In this document: positions 9,359 to 17,973 of the stretch, piece after piece | Layout: every line of letters begins with the position of its first letter | How positions within the stretch are numbered: the first letter of the stretch is position 1 | Assembly (NCBI GenBank): GCA_050953005.1 | Contig: JBMNLV010000006.1 | Location: 121,039-185,038 of the forward strand | Length of the DNA: 64,000 bases | Reading direction: 5' to 3' | Source of the DNA: UBA6115 sp050953005 | GTDB taxonomy: Bacteria; Bacillota; Clostridia; Christensenellales; Aristaeellaceae | Program-made: the position numbers and the translations under genes | Notes under the pieces: model-generated | Seen by the model: the letters and a program-made list of their open reading frames with translations, nothing else | The model's database searches: none | Told to the model about the DNA's origin: nothing

Positions 9359-10363
9359 ATGAAACGCTTTTTGGCGCTGTTGTTATGTCTGTTCATGGTG
9401 TTGGCTTTATTGCCCGTCACCCAGGCTGAAGCCTTGCCGCATTTTCAATTTGGCAGTGATTTTCTGATAGGCTTTCAAGGACGCGAACTGAGGTTTAAAG
9501 CGAGGGTTGACAACTATAAAAAGCTTGGCAAGCCTGTCAGCGCGCGGCTTCAGGACGAAGAAGGTTTTGTTGTGCTTGACAAGACCTTCAAATCCTCATC
9601 TTATCAAACGATCACTTTTACGGTTCCCGATACCTGGCAGGGGGCAAAATCGCTTTCCTGGTGGGTGGATGGTCGAAAAGCAAACACGAAGGATCTTATT
9701 TTGGCAGTTGACAACATCGGCAACCGCCAAGTCAAGCGGGTCAGCACCCGGCAGCCGCGCATGTCCATCACCATAGATGCTGCTTATGGAGATACCTATA
9801 CCCTGGAGCTTTTGTCAGTGCTGGACGAATTTGGTGTCAAATGCACCTTTTTTGTCACCGGGAACTGGGCCCAGGCCTATCCGGAGCATATACTTGACAT
9901 TCAGTCACGCGGGCATGAGATTGCCAACCATTCTTTCTCGCACCCTCATATGACCACGCTTTCGTTTGAGAAGATGCAAAGGCAAATCGTTCGCTGCAGC
10001 GATGCGATTGAGGCTGCCGGCGCCAGCCGGCCTGTCCTTTTCCGTCCGCCTTACGGTGACACAAACGAAAAGCTGCGCGCGGTGTCCCGTTCCCTGGGCT
10101 GTGAGGTGATCATGTGGACCATTGACTCTCATGATTGGGACACGGCGTATAACCATCAAAAAATCGTTCGCCGTGTTACCAAGGATGTTGGTCCTGGTCA
10201 TATCATCCTCTTCCATAACGATGGAAAGTTCACGCCCGGTGTGCTTAGGGAGGTTATTCCTTATTATCAATCCCTGGGATTGTCCCTGGTAACGATATCT
10301 ACCTTGCTGGATGAAGGAGAGTATTCGGTCGACAAGGAGGGGGTAGTCAGTTTTTATCCTTGA
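9359..10363 (+). CDS. Secreted polysaccharide deacetylase, PdaB-like NodB domain
   Basis: Carbohydrate esterase 4 enzyme that removes acetyl groups from peptidoglycan or another polysaccharide outside the cell. The 334 residues have a signal peptide (MKRFLALLLCLFMVLALLPVTQA), a ~100-residue beta-rich N-terminal region, then the NodB domain. Its motif 1 is SITIDAAYGD instead of TFDDG, so the first Asp is kept and the second, metal-binding Asp is Ala. The metal histidines HSFSH are present, with RPPYGDTNEKL, WTIDSHDWD and the catalytic-His motif ILFHNDG. Sporulation PdaB enzymes show the same loosened motif 1. The ATG at 9359 follows GAGGGAGGGG. Confidence 0.88.
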   Translation: MKRFLALLLCLFMVLALLPVTQAEALPHFQFGSDFLIGFQGRELRFKARVDNYKKLGKPVSARLQDEEGFVVLDKTFKSSSYQTITFTVPDTWQGAKSLSWWVDGRKANTKDLILAVDNIGNRQVKRVSTRQPRMSITIDAAYGDTYTLELLSVLDEFGVKCTFFVTGNWAQAYPEHILDIQSRGHEIANHSFSHPHMTTLSFEKMQRQIVRCSDAIEAAGASRPVLFRPPYGDTNEKLRAVSRSLGCEVIMWTIDSHDWDTAYNHQKIVRRVTKDVGPGHIILFHNDGKFTPGVLREVIPYYQSLGLSLVTISTLLDEGEYSVDKEGVVSFYP

Positions 10364-10450
10364 GATGATTGCTTTGCCAACTTCTGGACAAAGAGCGTTA
10401 CCTTGTTCATACAAAAAATATTATAGAAATTGGAATCAGTAGGTAAGAAG

Positions 10451-10503
10451 CAAAAAAACAGCGCCCCTCTTTTGGATGCAATCCGGATGGGGTGCTTGTT
10501 TTC
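10451..10503. terminator. Bidirectional terminator between the deacetylase and the tRNA genes
   Basis: GCGCCCC (10461-10467) pairs with GGGGTGC (10489-10495). On the minus strand the hairpin is followed by seven T residues (the A run at 10452-10458), ideal for the tRNA transcript. On the plus strand TTGTTTT follows, serving the deacetylase. Confidence 0.65.
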
Positions 10504-10528
10504 AGGGTTTCCTTGACAGCGCTCAAAT

Positions 10529-10605
10529 TGGTAGCGGCGGTCGGATTTGAACCAACGACACTCCGGGTATGAACCGAATGCTCTAGCCAACTGAGCTACG
10601 CCGCC
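10529..10605 (-). tRNA. tRNA-Met (elongator, CAT anticodon)
   Basis: A 77-nt cloverleaf on the minus strand. The acceptor GGCGGCG pairs with CGCCGCT, the D-arm contains GTAGCTCAGTTGGC, the anticodon loop TTCATAC gives CAT, and the T-arm is GTTGGTTCAAATCCGAC. The CCA end is encoded. It resembles elongator Met tRNAs of Bacillus; a CAT tRNA could in principle be the lysidine-modified Ile tRNA, but the body fits Met. Confidence 0.93.
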
Positions 10606-10609
10606 ATTT

Positions 10610-10686
<77 letters not shown>

Positions 10687-10711
10687 GCATACGCCTTGCG
10701 GCGCATTTATT

Positions 10712-10740
10712 ATACTACCACATCCGGTTCGTTTTGTCAA
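10712..10740 (-). promoter_or_regulatory. Promoter of the Met tRNA pair
   Basis: On the minus strand TTGACA (10735-10740) lies 17 bp from TAGTAT (10712-10717), which overlaps a TATAAT. It is about 25 nt upstream of the fMet tRNA. Confidence 0.7.
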
Positions 10741-10801
10741 GCAATATTTTTCCGGGCATTTCCTTTTCCGGGGTGCAGATCATAGGATCCGGCCAGCCTG
10801 G

Positions 10802-11413
10802 TTAGCTATGCTCCTTAAGCCAGTCACGGGCGATGGCGGCATACAGCACCACGCTGGCGTAGCGGTTTTTATAGAACAAGCGCTCTTTGAGCACGCCTTC
10901 CATACACAAACCCGCTTTTTGCATGACAGCGCCGGAGGCAGGGTTAAGCGCATCATGTCTGGCTTCCACGCGGTGGATGCCGAGGCGTGTAAAGACAAAG
11001 CAAAGATACTGTGTCAGCGCCTGTGTCATCAGGCCCCGTCCCCAGCAGTCCTTTGCCATGGAGAATCCCACTTCTGCGGCATGGCTTTCCCAGTCCCGCC
11101 ATACCAAGCCGATTGTACCTATCATTCTGCCGCTGTCCTTGAGTACAAGGGCGCGGGTGAACAGCTGCTCCTGACGGCTTTGCGCTATCAAACCCAGCAA
11201 GACAGCGCGTGTTTGCGCCAGGTTGGCGTGCGGATCCCAGAGCACATAACGGGCAACTTCAGGATCCTTTGCGTAATGATGGAAGTCTTTGGCATCACGC
11301 AGACGCAGGGGGCGCATTATCAGATCCTGCGTTTCCAGAGTGACCTTGTCATACAAGGTTTTACCATCGCGCAGCCGCCGTATCAGCCATGGATTGTTCC
11401 CGTCCGGTTTCAT
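10802..11413 (-). CDS. GNAT-family N-acetyltransferase (RimJ/RimL-like)
   Basis: Predicted cytosolic acetyl-CoA-dependent acetyltransferase, 203 residues. Family features are LETQDLIMRPLRLRDAKDF at the start of the fold, MIGTIGLVWRDWESHAAEVGF (beta strands 4-5), the acetyl-CoA-binding loop CWGRGLMTQALTQ, and the C-terminal VEARHDALNPASGAVMQKAG typical of the RimJ/RimL type. The ATG overlaps the stop of the upstream NUDIX gene as ATGA and is preceded by AGGAAG, so translation is probably coupled. The open frame continues 24 codons further upstream inside the NUDIX gene without support. Substrate unknown (a protein N-terminus or a small amine). Confidence 0.85.
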   Translation of the reverse strand: MKPDGNNPWLIRRLRDGKTLYDKVTLETQDLIMRPLRLRDAKDFHHYAKDPEVARYVLWDPHANLAQTRAVLLGLIAQSRQEQLFTRALVLKDSGRMIGTIGLVWRDWESHAAEVGFSMAKDCWGRGLMTQALTQYLCFVFTRLGIHRVEARHDALNPASGAVMQKAGLCMEGVLKERLFYKNRYASVVLYAAIARDWLKEHS

Positions 11414-12042
11414 TGGCTTCCTGTGGCCCTTGCTTTCGGGAAGCGGGAAGGTTGAACGGTTGGGGGCTGCATGCCTTTCTGCCACAAGAATGAAGGCTGC
11501 GCCAGCAGGTGATGGGCCATCAACAGCGCCAGACAGGTCTTGGCGTCTTCGATTTCTCCATGTTCCACCATCATGACAGCCTGGCTGAGCGGCAGGCGCA
11601 CCAGGTTGAGAAACTCATCCGGGTCGGTGTGTGCCTTGACCTGCCGCAATTCGGTAGCCAGGTATATTGCGATACGTTCGGTACAAAAGCCCGGCGTTGT
11701 GACTACATGGGCCATTTTGCGCCAGTTTTTGGCTTGCAGTCCGGTTTCTTCCTCCAGTTCACGCTTGGCGCACAAGAAGGGATCCTCGCCCGGATGGTCC
11801 AGTTTACCTGCCGGGATCTCAAGCGTCACGCGGTCAATAGCGACTCTGTGCTGCTGCACCAATGTCACCATCCCTTGCTGGTCGACCGGTACCACAGCCG
11901 CGGCGCCATTGTGCAGCACAACCTCACGCCCGGCTTCTTGCCCGTTGGGAAGGGCTACCCTCCACTGTTGTACGGTGATTATTTTACCGGAAAACTCTGT
12001 CTGCCGGGACAAAATGGTTTCTCTAAGCTGCTGCTCGTTCAT
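11410..12042 (-). CDS. NUDIX hydrolase, ADP-ribose pyrophosphatase type
   Basis: Hydrolyses a nucleoside diphosphate linked to X, most likely ADP-ribose or ADP-sugars, in the cytosol. 210 residues. The NUDIX box is recognisable (GKLDHPGEDPFLCA followed by KRELEEETG), and the preceding VALPNGQEAGREVVLHNGAAAVV and LVQQHRVAIDRVTLEIPAG are characteristic of the ADPRase/YqkG branch. The ATG at 12042 follows AAAGGGGAG. It overlaps the downstream acetyltransferase by 4 nt, so the two are an operon. Confidence 0.9.
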   Translation of the reverse strand: MNEQQLRETILSRQTEFSGKIITVQQWRVALPNGQEAGREVVLHNGAAAVVPVDQQGMVTLVQQHRVAIDRVTLEIPAGKLDHPGEDPFLCAKRELEEETGLQAKNWRKMAHVVTTPGFCTERIAIYLATELRQVKAHTDPDEFLNLVRLPLSQAVMMVEHGEIEDAKTCLALLMAHHLLAQPSFLWQKGMQPPTVQPSRFPKARATGSQ

Positions 12043-12065
12043 ATCTCGCTCCCCTTTCCTGCGTC

Positions 12066-12095
12066 AGTATAACTGCTGAGCGTAGGTGATTTCAA
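12066..12095 (-). promoter_or_regulatory. Promoter of the NUDIX-GNAT operon
   Basis: On the minus strand TTGAAA (12090-12095) and TATACT (12066-12071) are 18 bp apart, 24 nt ahead of the start codon. Confidence 0.5.
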
Positions 12096-12098
12096 GAG

Positions 12099-12126
12099 AA
12101 ACAGCCCCGTTTGTTCGGGGCTGTTT
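12099..12126 (-). terminator. Terminator of the secreted acidic protein gene
   Basis: AAACAGCCCCG (12099-12109) pairs perfectly with CGGGGCTGTTT (12116-12126). On the minus strand the stem ends in TTT, just after the stop of the gene at 12145. Confidence 0.65.
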
Positions 12127-12144
12127 GATGGCTTGGATCCCTAA

Positions 12145-13836
12145 TTAAGGGGTAACAGGCGCCTGCTCAGTTTCAGGTTGGGGTTCAGCCTCCGGATCGA
12201 TCACAGGCTCCGCTTCGGGCTCAACTTCGGATTCGGCTTCAGGCTGCTCTTCCACAGATTCCGCTTCGGGTTCCAGCATCTCCTCTTCAGCTTGCCCTTG
12301 AGCGTCTTCAATCAATGTCAAAATAGTCGGGCCTTCCTCAGGCAGCGCGGCGATGAGGCGCTCCTGAAGGGCAGGCATCAAAACGCTCATCAGCTGCTCC
12401 ATCATGGCGTCCGCTTCCTCGGGAGTCTGGTCTTCGCTGATGATTACTTGCTGAGCGCCCTCGGTAACGGGGGCGATGGGCTGCGCGTCAACAGGCGAGG
12501 CGGTATAGCTGATGGTCAGCAGCGGCTCGGAAGACATCAGGGCAAGACTTAGCGAACCCTCGCTTGTCATGGCGCCCATGTTGCTGCTGTCGTTGTAGGA
12601 TATGCCAATGGTGATGCCGCCGGTTAGCCAGTTCATGCCGAAATTGCTGTTAACTTGCGGCGCTTCCCTCTTAAGCGAGAAAGACAGGTTAATCAGGGAA
12701 TCAATAAAATTGAAACCGCTCTTGATGTCATTTTCCTGCGCCTGCCAGTCAATGGCTGTGACGACTTCTTCTTCAGTGGCAGGCTGGCTGGTCTCATCCT
12801 CGGCGGCAGGCTGGTCGGCTTCGTCTTCGATGTCGAACATATCTTCGAAAGTAGGCAGGTTGGTTTTTGTCAGGATCTTGGCGCTTATCTCCACAGAGCT
12901 GTACTGTCCGTTCTGTGCGTTTGGAACGTTGATGAGCAGTTCAATCCTGTAGTTCTTCATTTCTCCCTCAGGGGTTGTCATCTCCGTATAGGACTTGCCG
13001 CTGCCGTCCTCATAGGTGATGGCTGACAGCACGACCTGGTCTTCCTGAGATTTTATTAACTCGAGTGTGTCAGTCAGTTCTTGAGCCATGTCCTCGGGCG
13101 TGGTTGATTCGTCTGTGGGGTTAAGATCCTGGTTAGCGCTGGCAGCTTCCTCGACCAACTTCTTCATGGCAGAATCATTGTTATAGATCTCCATCAGTTT
13201 CTCAAGGAAATTGACGGCCATGTGCATGGTGACTTCCCGCTGAGACCGGCTGTTGAATGTGCCTACGCCGGGGATTTCGTAAGTACCCTCCTCCTTTTCC
13301 TTAGCCGCTTCAATGGTGTTTATATACTCCATGAACGCGTTGATATAGGGGGCAAAGGCCTGATCGGGCGTTTGGCCTGCTGTGCTCATCTTGCTCATCA
13401 TGGCGGGATCCACGCTCAGGGCAAGGCCGGGCAGCAGGTTGCTGGTGATGTTATTCTCCAGGGTTTGCTCGTTGATGGCTGCCTGGAAATTAAACAGGTC
13501 GCCTTGGTCGGTACCTACAACACCTGAAATATTGGTGTTGTTGATGATGGTGGTTTTGAGCTTATTGACCGCGTTGACCAGCGTGGCCAGTATGGCTGCG
13601 TCTTCTTCACTTGGCATCTGTTTTGTTAGGAAATAGATTACCTCGCCTAATTTGGGGCTCACCTTAATGGCGAAATCGGTCTGGATGCTTTTGCCGCTTT
13701 CAAACAGTGCCAGCATCAGCTCTTCCATTGTGGGCGGCTGGGGCGTTGCCGGCTCTTCCGCAAGGACGGGCAGTATGCCAAGCATCATTACCATTGCGGT
13801 CAGAATGGCTACCAGGCGCAGTTTCATTGGTTTCAT
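12145..13836 (-). CDS. Secreted protein of unknown function with an acidic proline/glutamate-rich tail
   Basis: I do not recognise the family. The 563 residues start with a clear signal peptide (MKLRLVAILTAMVMMLGILPVLA), so the protein is exported. The middle (about 30-490) has amphipathic helices and alternating strands, including repeated strand-like stretches such as GITIGISYNDSSN and LLTISYTASPVDAQP. There is an internal acidic spacer near residue 340 (EADQPAAEDETSQPATEEE), and the last ~50 residues are almost only E, P, A and Q. That tail resembles the EEPAx protein at 22.5 kb and suggests a wall-spanning or surface spacer. The start has AAGGAGG 6 nt upstream. Monocistronic, with its own terminator. 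Confidence 0.7.
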   Translation of the reverse strand: MKPMKLRLVAILTAMVMMLGILPVLAEEPATPQPPTMEELMLALFESGKSIQTDFAIKVSPKLGEVIYFLTKQMPSEEDAAILATLVNAVNKLKTTIINNTNISGVVGTDQGDLFNFQAAINEQTLENNITSNLLPGLALSVDPAMMSKMSTAGQTPDQAFAPYINAFMEYINTIEAAKEKEEGTYEIPGVGTFNSRSQREVTMHMAVNFLEKLMEIYNNDSAMKKLVEEAASANQDLNPTDESTTPEDMAQELTDTLELIKSQEDQVVLSAITYEDGSGKSYTEMTTPEGEMKNYRIELLINVPNAQNGQYSSVEISAKILTKTNLPTFEDMFDIEDEADQPAAEDETSQPATEEEVVTAIDWQAQENDIKSGFNFIDSLINLSFSLKREAPQVNSNFGMNWLTGGITIGISYNDSSNMGAMTSEGSLSLALMSSEPLLTISYTASPVDAQPIAPVTEGAQQVIISEDQTPEEADAMMEQLMSVLMPALQERLIAALPEEGPTILTLIEDAQGQAEEEMLEPEAESVEEQPEAESEVEPEAEPVIDPEAEPQPETEQAPVTP

Positions 13837-13981
13837 GGTATTCCTCCTTAATAATTGACGAATTTTATACCTTAGCTTGAAAGCAACATTATTATACCAC
13901 GGAAAATTAACAAAAAAGTAAACAATCTGTCAATTTCATGCGACAATTGCAGCCATATCTGTTGAAATGCGGTCAGCAGCA

Positions 13982-14338
13982 TCAAGGAATATGGTTGGAT
14001 ATCTGGCTGTGCTTGATGGAAAGGTCCATAATGTGGTGGAGAATGTGGGTGATGTCCTTGCCATAGCCGGTCAGGAGATACTCCGTTTTGCGTGGCTCAT
14101 CCGGGGTGTTCTCCTTCATAATCAGGCGGCTTTCGATCAAAGAGTTGAGCTTTCTTTGCAGTTCCGTATCGCTGATGAAGGCAATGGATTTGCGGATGTC
14201 GGTATAGCTGCGCGCGCCCTGTTCCATCGCAAACAGAATCATCGGGTTCCATCGCCCGCCGATGATGCCTTCCATCAATCGCAGGCCGTGTGATAATTGC
14301 GGTTCCTCAAGGCGCAGGCCCGGGTCAAATTCGCTCAA
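13982..14338 (-). CDS. HxlR-family winged-helix transcriptional regulator
   Basis: A small 118-residue DNA-binding regulator. The HxlR pattern is clear: LMEGIIGGRWNPMILFAMEQGARSY in helices 1-2, then SDTELQRKLNSLIESRLI as the recognition region and KTEYLLTGYGKDI as the wing. The N-terminal cysteine found in redox-sensing HxlR proteins is absent here, so redox sensing is unlikely. The start is a TTG with AAGGAG 6 nt upstream. It is divergent from the arabinofuranosidase gene (279 nt apart), which it might control. Confidence 0.85.
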   Translation of the reverse strand: MSEFDPGLRLEEPQLSHGLRLMEGIIGGRWNPMILFAMEQGARSYTDIRKSIAFISDTELQRKLNSLIESRLIMKENTPDEPRKTEYLLTGYGKDITHILHHIMDLSIKHSQISNHIP

Positions 14339-14617
14339 TGTTTTCTCCTTTCTTTTCTTTTCAAGCGTTCATGGCAGTTAAAAGTATAACAAGCGGTTTT
14401 GCTATACGCAAGCGCAGCCAGGGCATTGCGTGATGATACTTCCGCGGAGGGTCCGTATAATGCTCAGCATGATCCGCCACTCCGTTTTGGCTAAGCTTTT
14501 GGCGAACCATATAACCCCTGGAAGAAGAGGGGCGTGCCCGCTTTGCTTTGGCAGGCAACGAAACATCGAAACATATGATATAATAATCCAAAATTTATAT
14601 ATGAAAGGGTGTTTTAA

Positions 14618-16126
14618 ATGAAAACGAACTTCCATATCAGCCCCTCAAGAACGCTGGGTAAACGGGACAAGATGATCTATGGCCATTTTATTGAGCATTT
14701 CCATCGTCAGATCTATGGCGGCGTGTTTGATCCCTCCAGCCCTTTCGCTGACAGCGAAGGTCTGCGCACGGATGTGCTGGACGCTATGCGCAAAATCAAA
14801 GTGCCCATACTGCGCTGGCCCGGCGGCTGCTTTGTTTCTTCTTACAATTGGAAGAAAGGAGTTGGCCCTTCGCGCGCTCCTGTGTTTGACAAGGCATGGC
14901 GAGTGGAGGATCCTAATACCTTTGGGACGGACGAATATGTGGCCATGTGCCGCAAATTAGGCTGTGAGCCCTATATCTGCACCAATGCCGGCACCGGCAC
15001 GCCAGAGGAGATGAGCGATTGGCTTGAATATTGCAACCTTGACCATGAAGGCGAATTCGCCCGTTGGCGGATCGCGAACGGCTACCGTGAGCCTTACAAG
15101 GTAAAGTATTGGTCCATCGGCAATGAAAACTATGGCGCGTGGGAACTGGGCGCCAAGGCCGTGGGGGAATGGGGGCGGTTCGCGCTGGAATCCGCCAAGC
15201 TGATGAAGCATGTGGATCCCGACATTGAGCTGTCCGCCGCTGCACTGGCTGATGTTCATTGGAATGTGGACCTGCTCAGCCACTGCGGCCGGCATCTCGA
15301 TTGGATCTCAATCCACAAGTATTGGGACAGGTTGAATGAAGTGAATGCTTTTGCTGATTATGAGCAGTCCATGGCTTACACCAATGATCTGGACACCGAC
15401 ATTAACAAGGTGCGCGGCCTGCTGACAGCCATGGGCCTTGAAAAGCGTATCAAGATCGCCTATGACGAGTGGAATCTGCGCGGTTGGCATCATCCCAAGG
15501 TACTCAATGGACGTACCAGGGAGGAGTATCTCCTGCCCCGGGACAAGAACGATCATAACCCTGATTATACCATGGCGGACGCCGTATTCTCCGCCTGTTT
15601 CCTGAACACCCTCAACCGCAACTGCGACATTGTGGGCATGGCTAATTTTGCCCCTGTTGTGAATACCCGCGGCTGTATTTTTACCCATGAGGACGGCATG
15701 GTCCTGCGCAGCACCTATCATATCTTTGACCTGTACGTCAACTATGTGGGTGATGAGATTCTTGACGGCTGGATGGATGAAAGGGAGACCATGAGCGTCG
15801 TTGGCAAAAACGGTCAGCTTGATGAAGTGTCAGTGTTGGACGTGCTGCCTACCCGTATGAGTGAAACAGGCATGCTTTGTGTGGCGGCAGTCAACAAACA
15901 CGCCCTGGAGAGCCGTGCCTTGTCGATTGCCATGGAAGGCGCAGCGCGGGCAAAGGAATACCGCTTGATCACTGTGAACGGCGAAAGCACGGAATCGTAT
16001 AATGACATCGGTGTAGAGCAGGTGAGGCTTACCCGGGGCGAATGGAAGCCTGTAACCGGCAATGTGCTTAACGTGACTTTGCAGCCGCATTCAGCTAATG
16101 TTATTCAGCTGAAAGACATCGCATGA
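14618..16126 (+). CDS. Alpha-L-arabinofuranosidase, glycoside hydrolase family 51
   Basis: Removes terminal arabinofuranose from arabinan or arabinoxylan oligosaccharides. No signal peptide, so it acts inside the cell on imported oligosaccharides. The 502 residues show YGHFIEHFHRQIYGG, LRWPGGCFVSSYNWKKGVGP, the acid/base glutamate in SIGNENYG (Glu170) and the nucleophile in YDEWN (Glu284), all diagnostic of GH51, followed by the C-terminal beta domain. The ATG has GAAAGGG upstream. Single gene with its own terminator. No arabinose transporter or other pentose genes are adjacent in the window. Confidence 0.94.
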   Translation: MKTNFHISPSRTLGKRDKMIYGHFIEHFHRQIYGGVFDPSSPFADSEGLRTDVLDAMRKIKVPILRWPGGCFVSSYNWKKGVGPSRAPVFDKAWRVEDPNTFGTDEYVAMCRKLGCEPYICTNAGTGTPEEMSDWLEYCNLDHEGEFARWRIANGYREPYKVKYWSIGNENYGAWELGAKAVGEWGRFALESAKLMKHVDPDIELSAAALADVHWNVDLLSHCGRHLDWISIHKYWDRLNEVNAFADYEQSMAYTNDLDTDINKVRGLLTAMGLEKRIKIAYDEWNLRGWHHPKVLNGRTREEYLLPRDKNDHNPDYTMADAVFSACFLNTLNRNCDIVGMANFAPVVNTRGCIFTHEDGMVLRSTYHIFDLYVNYVGDEILDGWMDERETMSVVGKNGQLDEVSVLDVLPTRMSETGMLCVAAVNKHALESRALSIAMEGAARAKEYRLITVNGESTESYNDIGVEQVRLTRGEWKPVTGNVLNVTLQPHSANVIQLKDIA

Positions 16127-16145
16127 ACTGGTTTCTGATGAGATG

Positions 16146-16168
16146 GCCGTCCTTCGGGGCGGCTTTTT
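16146..16168 (+). terminator. Terminator after the GH51 gene
   Basis: GCCGTCC (16146-16152) pairs with GGGCGGC (one G:U) around TTCG, followed by five T residues. Confidence 0.75.
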
Positions 16169-16272
16169 AGGTGCAGCGCACATATCGAAGATTAATATTC
16201 GAGGCGGACAAGCTTTGCTGCAAATGCTTGATTTCTTTGGTGAATCAAGAAAAATTTTGCCTGATAAATCCC

Positions 16273-16301
16273 TTGACAGACCCGCTGATGCATGGTACAT
16301 T
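16273..16301 (+). promoter_or_regulatory. Heat-shock operon promoter
   Basis: TTGACA (16273-16278) and TACATT (16296-16301) are 17 bp apart. The CIRCE operator starts 10 nt downstream of the -10 box, so bound HrcA would cover the transcription start. Confidence 0.8.
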
Positions 16302-16310
16302 GGACATGGG

Positions 16311-16337
16311 TTAGCACTCAACGGCATCGAGTGCTAA
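16311..16337 (+). promoter_or_regulatory. CIRCE operator (HrcA-binding inverted repeat)
   Basis: A perfect TTAGCACTC, 9-nt spacer, GAGTGCTAA. This is the consensus CIRCE element bound by HrcA. It lies 26 nt before the hrcA start, so the operon is autorepressed and induced by heat or misfolded protein load on chaperonin. Confidence 0.98.
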
Positions 16338-16363
16338 CAACGCCGGACGAAGGAGGGAAATCA

Positions 16364-17377
16364 ATGATGGAAGATCGCAAGCTGCGTATTCTGAAAGCCA
16401 TCATTGAAGATTATGTCCTTACCGCTGTTCCGGTGGGTTCCAGGACGGTTGCCCGAAAGTACTTGAGTCACCTGTCCAGCGCTACCATCCGCAACGAGAT
16501 GAGCGACCTGACCGAGCTGGGTTACCTCAGCCAGCCCCATGTGTCTGCCGGCCGGGTGCCAAGTGCCCGCGCTTACCGCTTGTATGCGGACAAGCTGCTG
16601 GCGGAGGCGGAGGATGGGGAAAAGGAAGAGGCAGGACGCGATTATGTCCGCAAGGTCAGCCACCTGGAGGACCTGGTACGCAGCACAGCTCAGGCGCTGG
16701 CGGAGATGACCGGCCTGGCGTCCTTTGTGATGATGCCGGCGCAGTCGGATTTGCGCATCGCCACTCTGCAGCTGGTCCCGGTATCCACTGCGCTTGCCCT
16801 GCTGGTGATTGTGACTGATGGCGGGATCATCCGCGACACTATGGTGCAGGTGGCAGGTTATCTGGATTCCGATGCCCTGTATGCCATCAGCCGTATGCTG
16901 AGTGAACGCTTTACCGGCCGTACTCTCAAGGAGGTTCAGTTGCTCCTTGAGGAATTCGCTGAACATTTGCCAAGCGACCCTTGGGTGCTTCAAGGTATCA
17001 ACGATTTAGCCAGCCAGATGGATCGCCAGAATGCCCAGGATAATCTGATGGTCTGTGGCGCGCACAATATTTTGGCTTTCCCTGAGTATCAGGACGCCGA
17101 AAAGGCTCGGCAGTTTCTGAGCGTCATGGATGACAAGGAGCGCCTGTTGACCTTGATTCGTCAGGCTGGAAACAAGGACATCAGCGTATGCATTGGGCCG
17201 GAGAGCGGCATTCCGGAGATGGAGACTTGCTCCATTGCCCTGGCGCAGTACCGTCTCAGCCGCGGCCAGCGCGGCGCGATCGGATTGATCGGCCCCACCC
17301 GTATGCCATATGCCCGCGTGTTTTCGACGCTTCGGCAAGTCAGCCGGCGGATGAGCGATATGCTTAATACCATCTAA
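16364..17377 (+). CDS. hrcA: Heat-inducible transcription repressor HrcA
   Basis: Repressor of class I heat-shock genes that binds CIRCE and is stabilised by GroEL. The 337 residues show the N-terminal winged helix DRKLRILKAIIEDYVLTAVPVGSRTV with SSATIRNEMSDLTELGYL and the conserved HVSAGRVPSARAYRLY. The GAF-like and dimerisation domains follow, ending in RGAIGLIGPTRMPYARVFS. The start ATG at 16364 (or the adjacent ATG at 16367) follows AAGGAGGG. The open frame continues upstream across CIRCE and is not real there. First gene of hrcA-grpE-dnaK-dnaJ. Confidence 0.97.
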   Translation: MMEDRKLRILKAIIEDYVLTAVPVGSRTVARKYLSHLSSATIRNEMSDLTELGYLSQPHVSAGRVPSARAYRLYADKLLAEAEDGEKEEAGRDYVRKVSHLEDLVRSTAQALAEMTGLASFVMMPAQSDLRIATLQLVPVSTALALLVIVTDGGIIRDTMVQVAGYLDSDALYAISRMLSERFTGRTLKEVQLLLEEFAEHLPSDPWVLQGINDLASQMDRQNAQDNLMVCGAHNILAFPEYQDAEKARQFLSVMDDKERLLTLIRQAGNKDISVCIGPESGIPEMETCSIALAQYRLSRGQRGAIGLIGPTRMPYARVFSTLRQVSRRMSDMLNTI

Positions 17378-17391
17378 TAACTGGAGGAACT

Positions 17392-17922
17392 ATGACCAAG
17401 AAGAAACCGGAACTGCCTGAACTGGAAGAAGAGTTGCAGCCAGAAAATCAGGCTGACGTCTCAGAAGAGGCCGGCTTGGAGGAGCAGCTGGCGCAGGCTT
17501 TACAGCAACGTGACGAGTACCTGCAAATGGCGCAGCGCGTTCAGGCGGATTTTGACAACTTCCGCCGCCGCAACCGCCAGGTGGCTGCGGAGAGTTTTGA
17601 TGATGGCGCGCGCGCTTTTATCAAAACCCTGTTGCCGGTGGTGGACAATCTGGAGCGTGCCGTGCAGGAAAAACGTGAGGGCGATCCTTTATACACCGGC
17701 GTGCAGCTGGTTGTCCGCATGATGATGGACACGCTCGCTGCGCGCGGCGTCAGTGTCATTTCCCGGGTGGGTGAGCCCTTTGACCCCAACCTGGAGGACG
17801 CAGTCGCCCAGGCCGCGCCCGAAGACGGCGCGCCGGGGACAGTCAGCGACGTTATTCTCAAAGGATACAAAATGGGTGATACAGTCCTGCGGCACGCGAT
17901 GGTGCGCGTCGTTCCGGGCTGA
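17392..17922 (+). CDS. grpE: GrpE, nucleotide exchange factor of DnaK
   Basis: Releases ADP from DnaK to complete the chaperone cycle in the cytosol. 176 residues. An acidic, disordered N-terminus is followed by a long coiled coil (QLAQALQQRDEYLQMAQRVQ) and the RVQADFDNFRRRNRQ signature. The C-terminal beta domain contains GVSVISRVGEPFDPN and ends VILKGYKMGDTVLRHAMVRV, as in the family. The ATG follows GGAGG, 14 nt after hrcA. Confidence 0.96.
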   Translation: MTKKKPELPELEEELQPENQADVSEEAGLEEQLAQALQQRDEYLQMAQRVQADFDNFRRRNRQVAAESFDDGARAFIKTLLPVVDNLERAVQEKREGDPLYTGVQLVVRMMMDTLAARGVSVISRVGEPFDPNLEDAVAQAAPEDGAPGTVSDVILKGYKMGDTVLRHAMVRVVPG

Positions 17923-17973
17923 TACCATAAATAACATTGAAAACGAATCGTTAGAAATTTGGAGGAAACAAAC

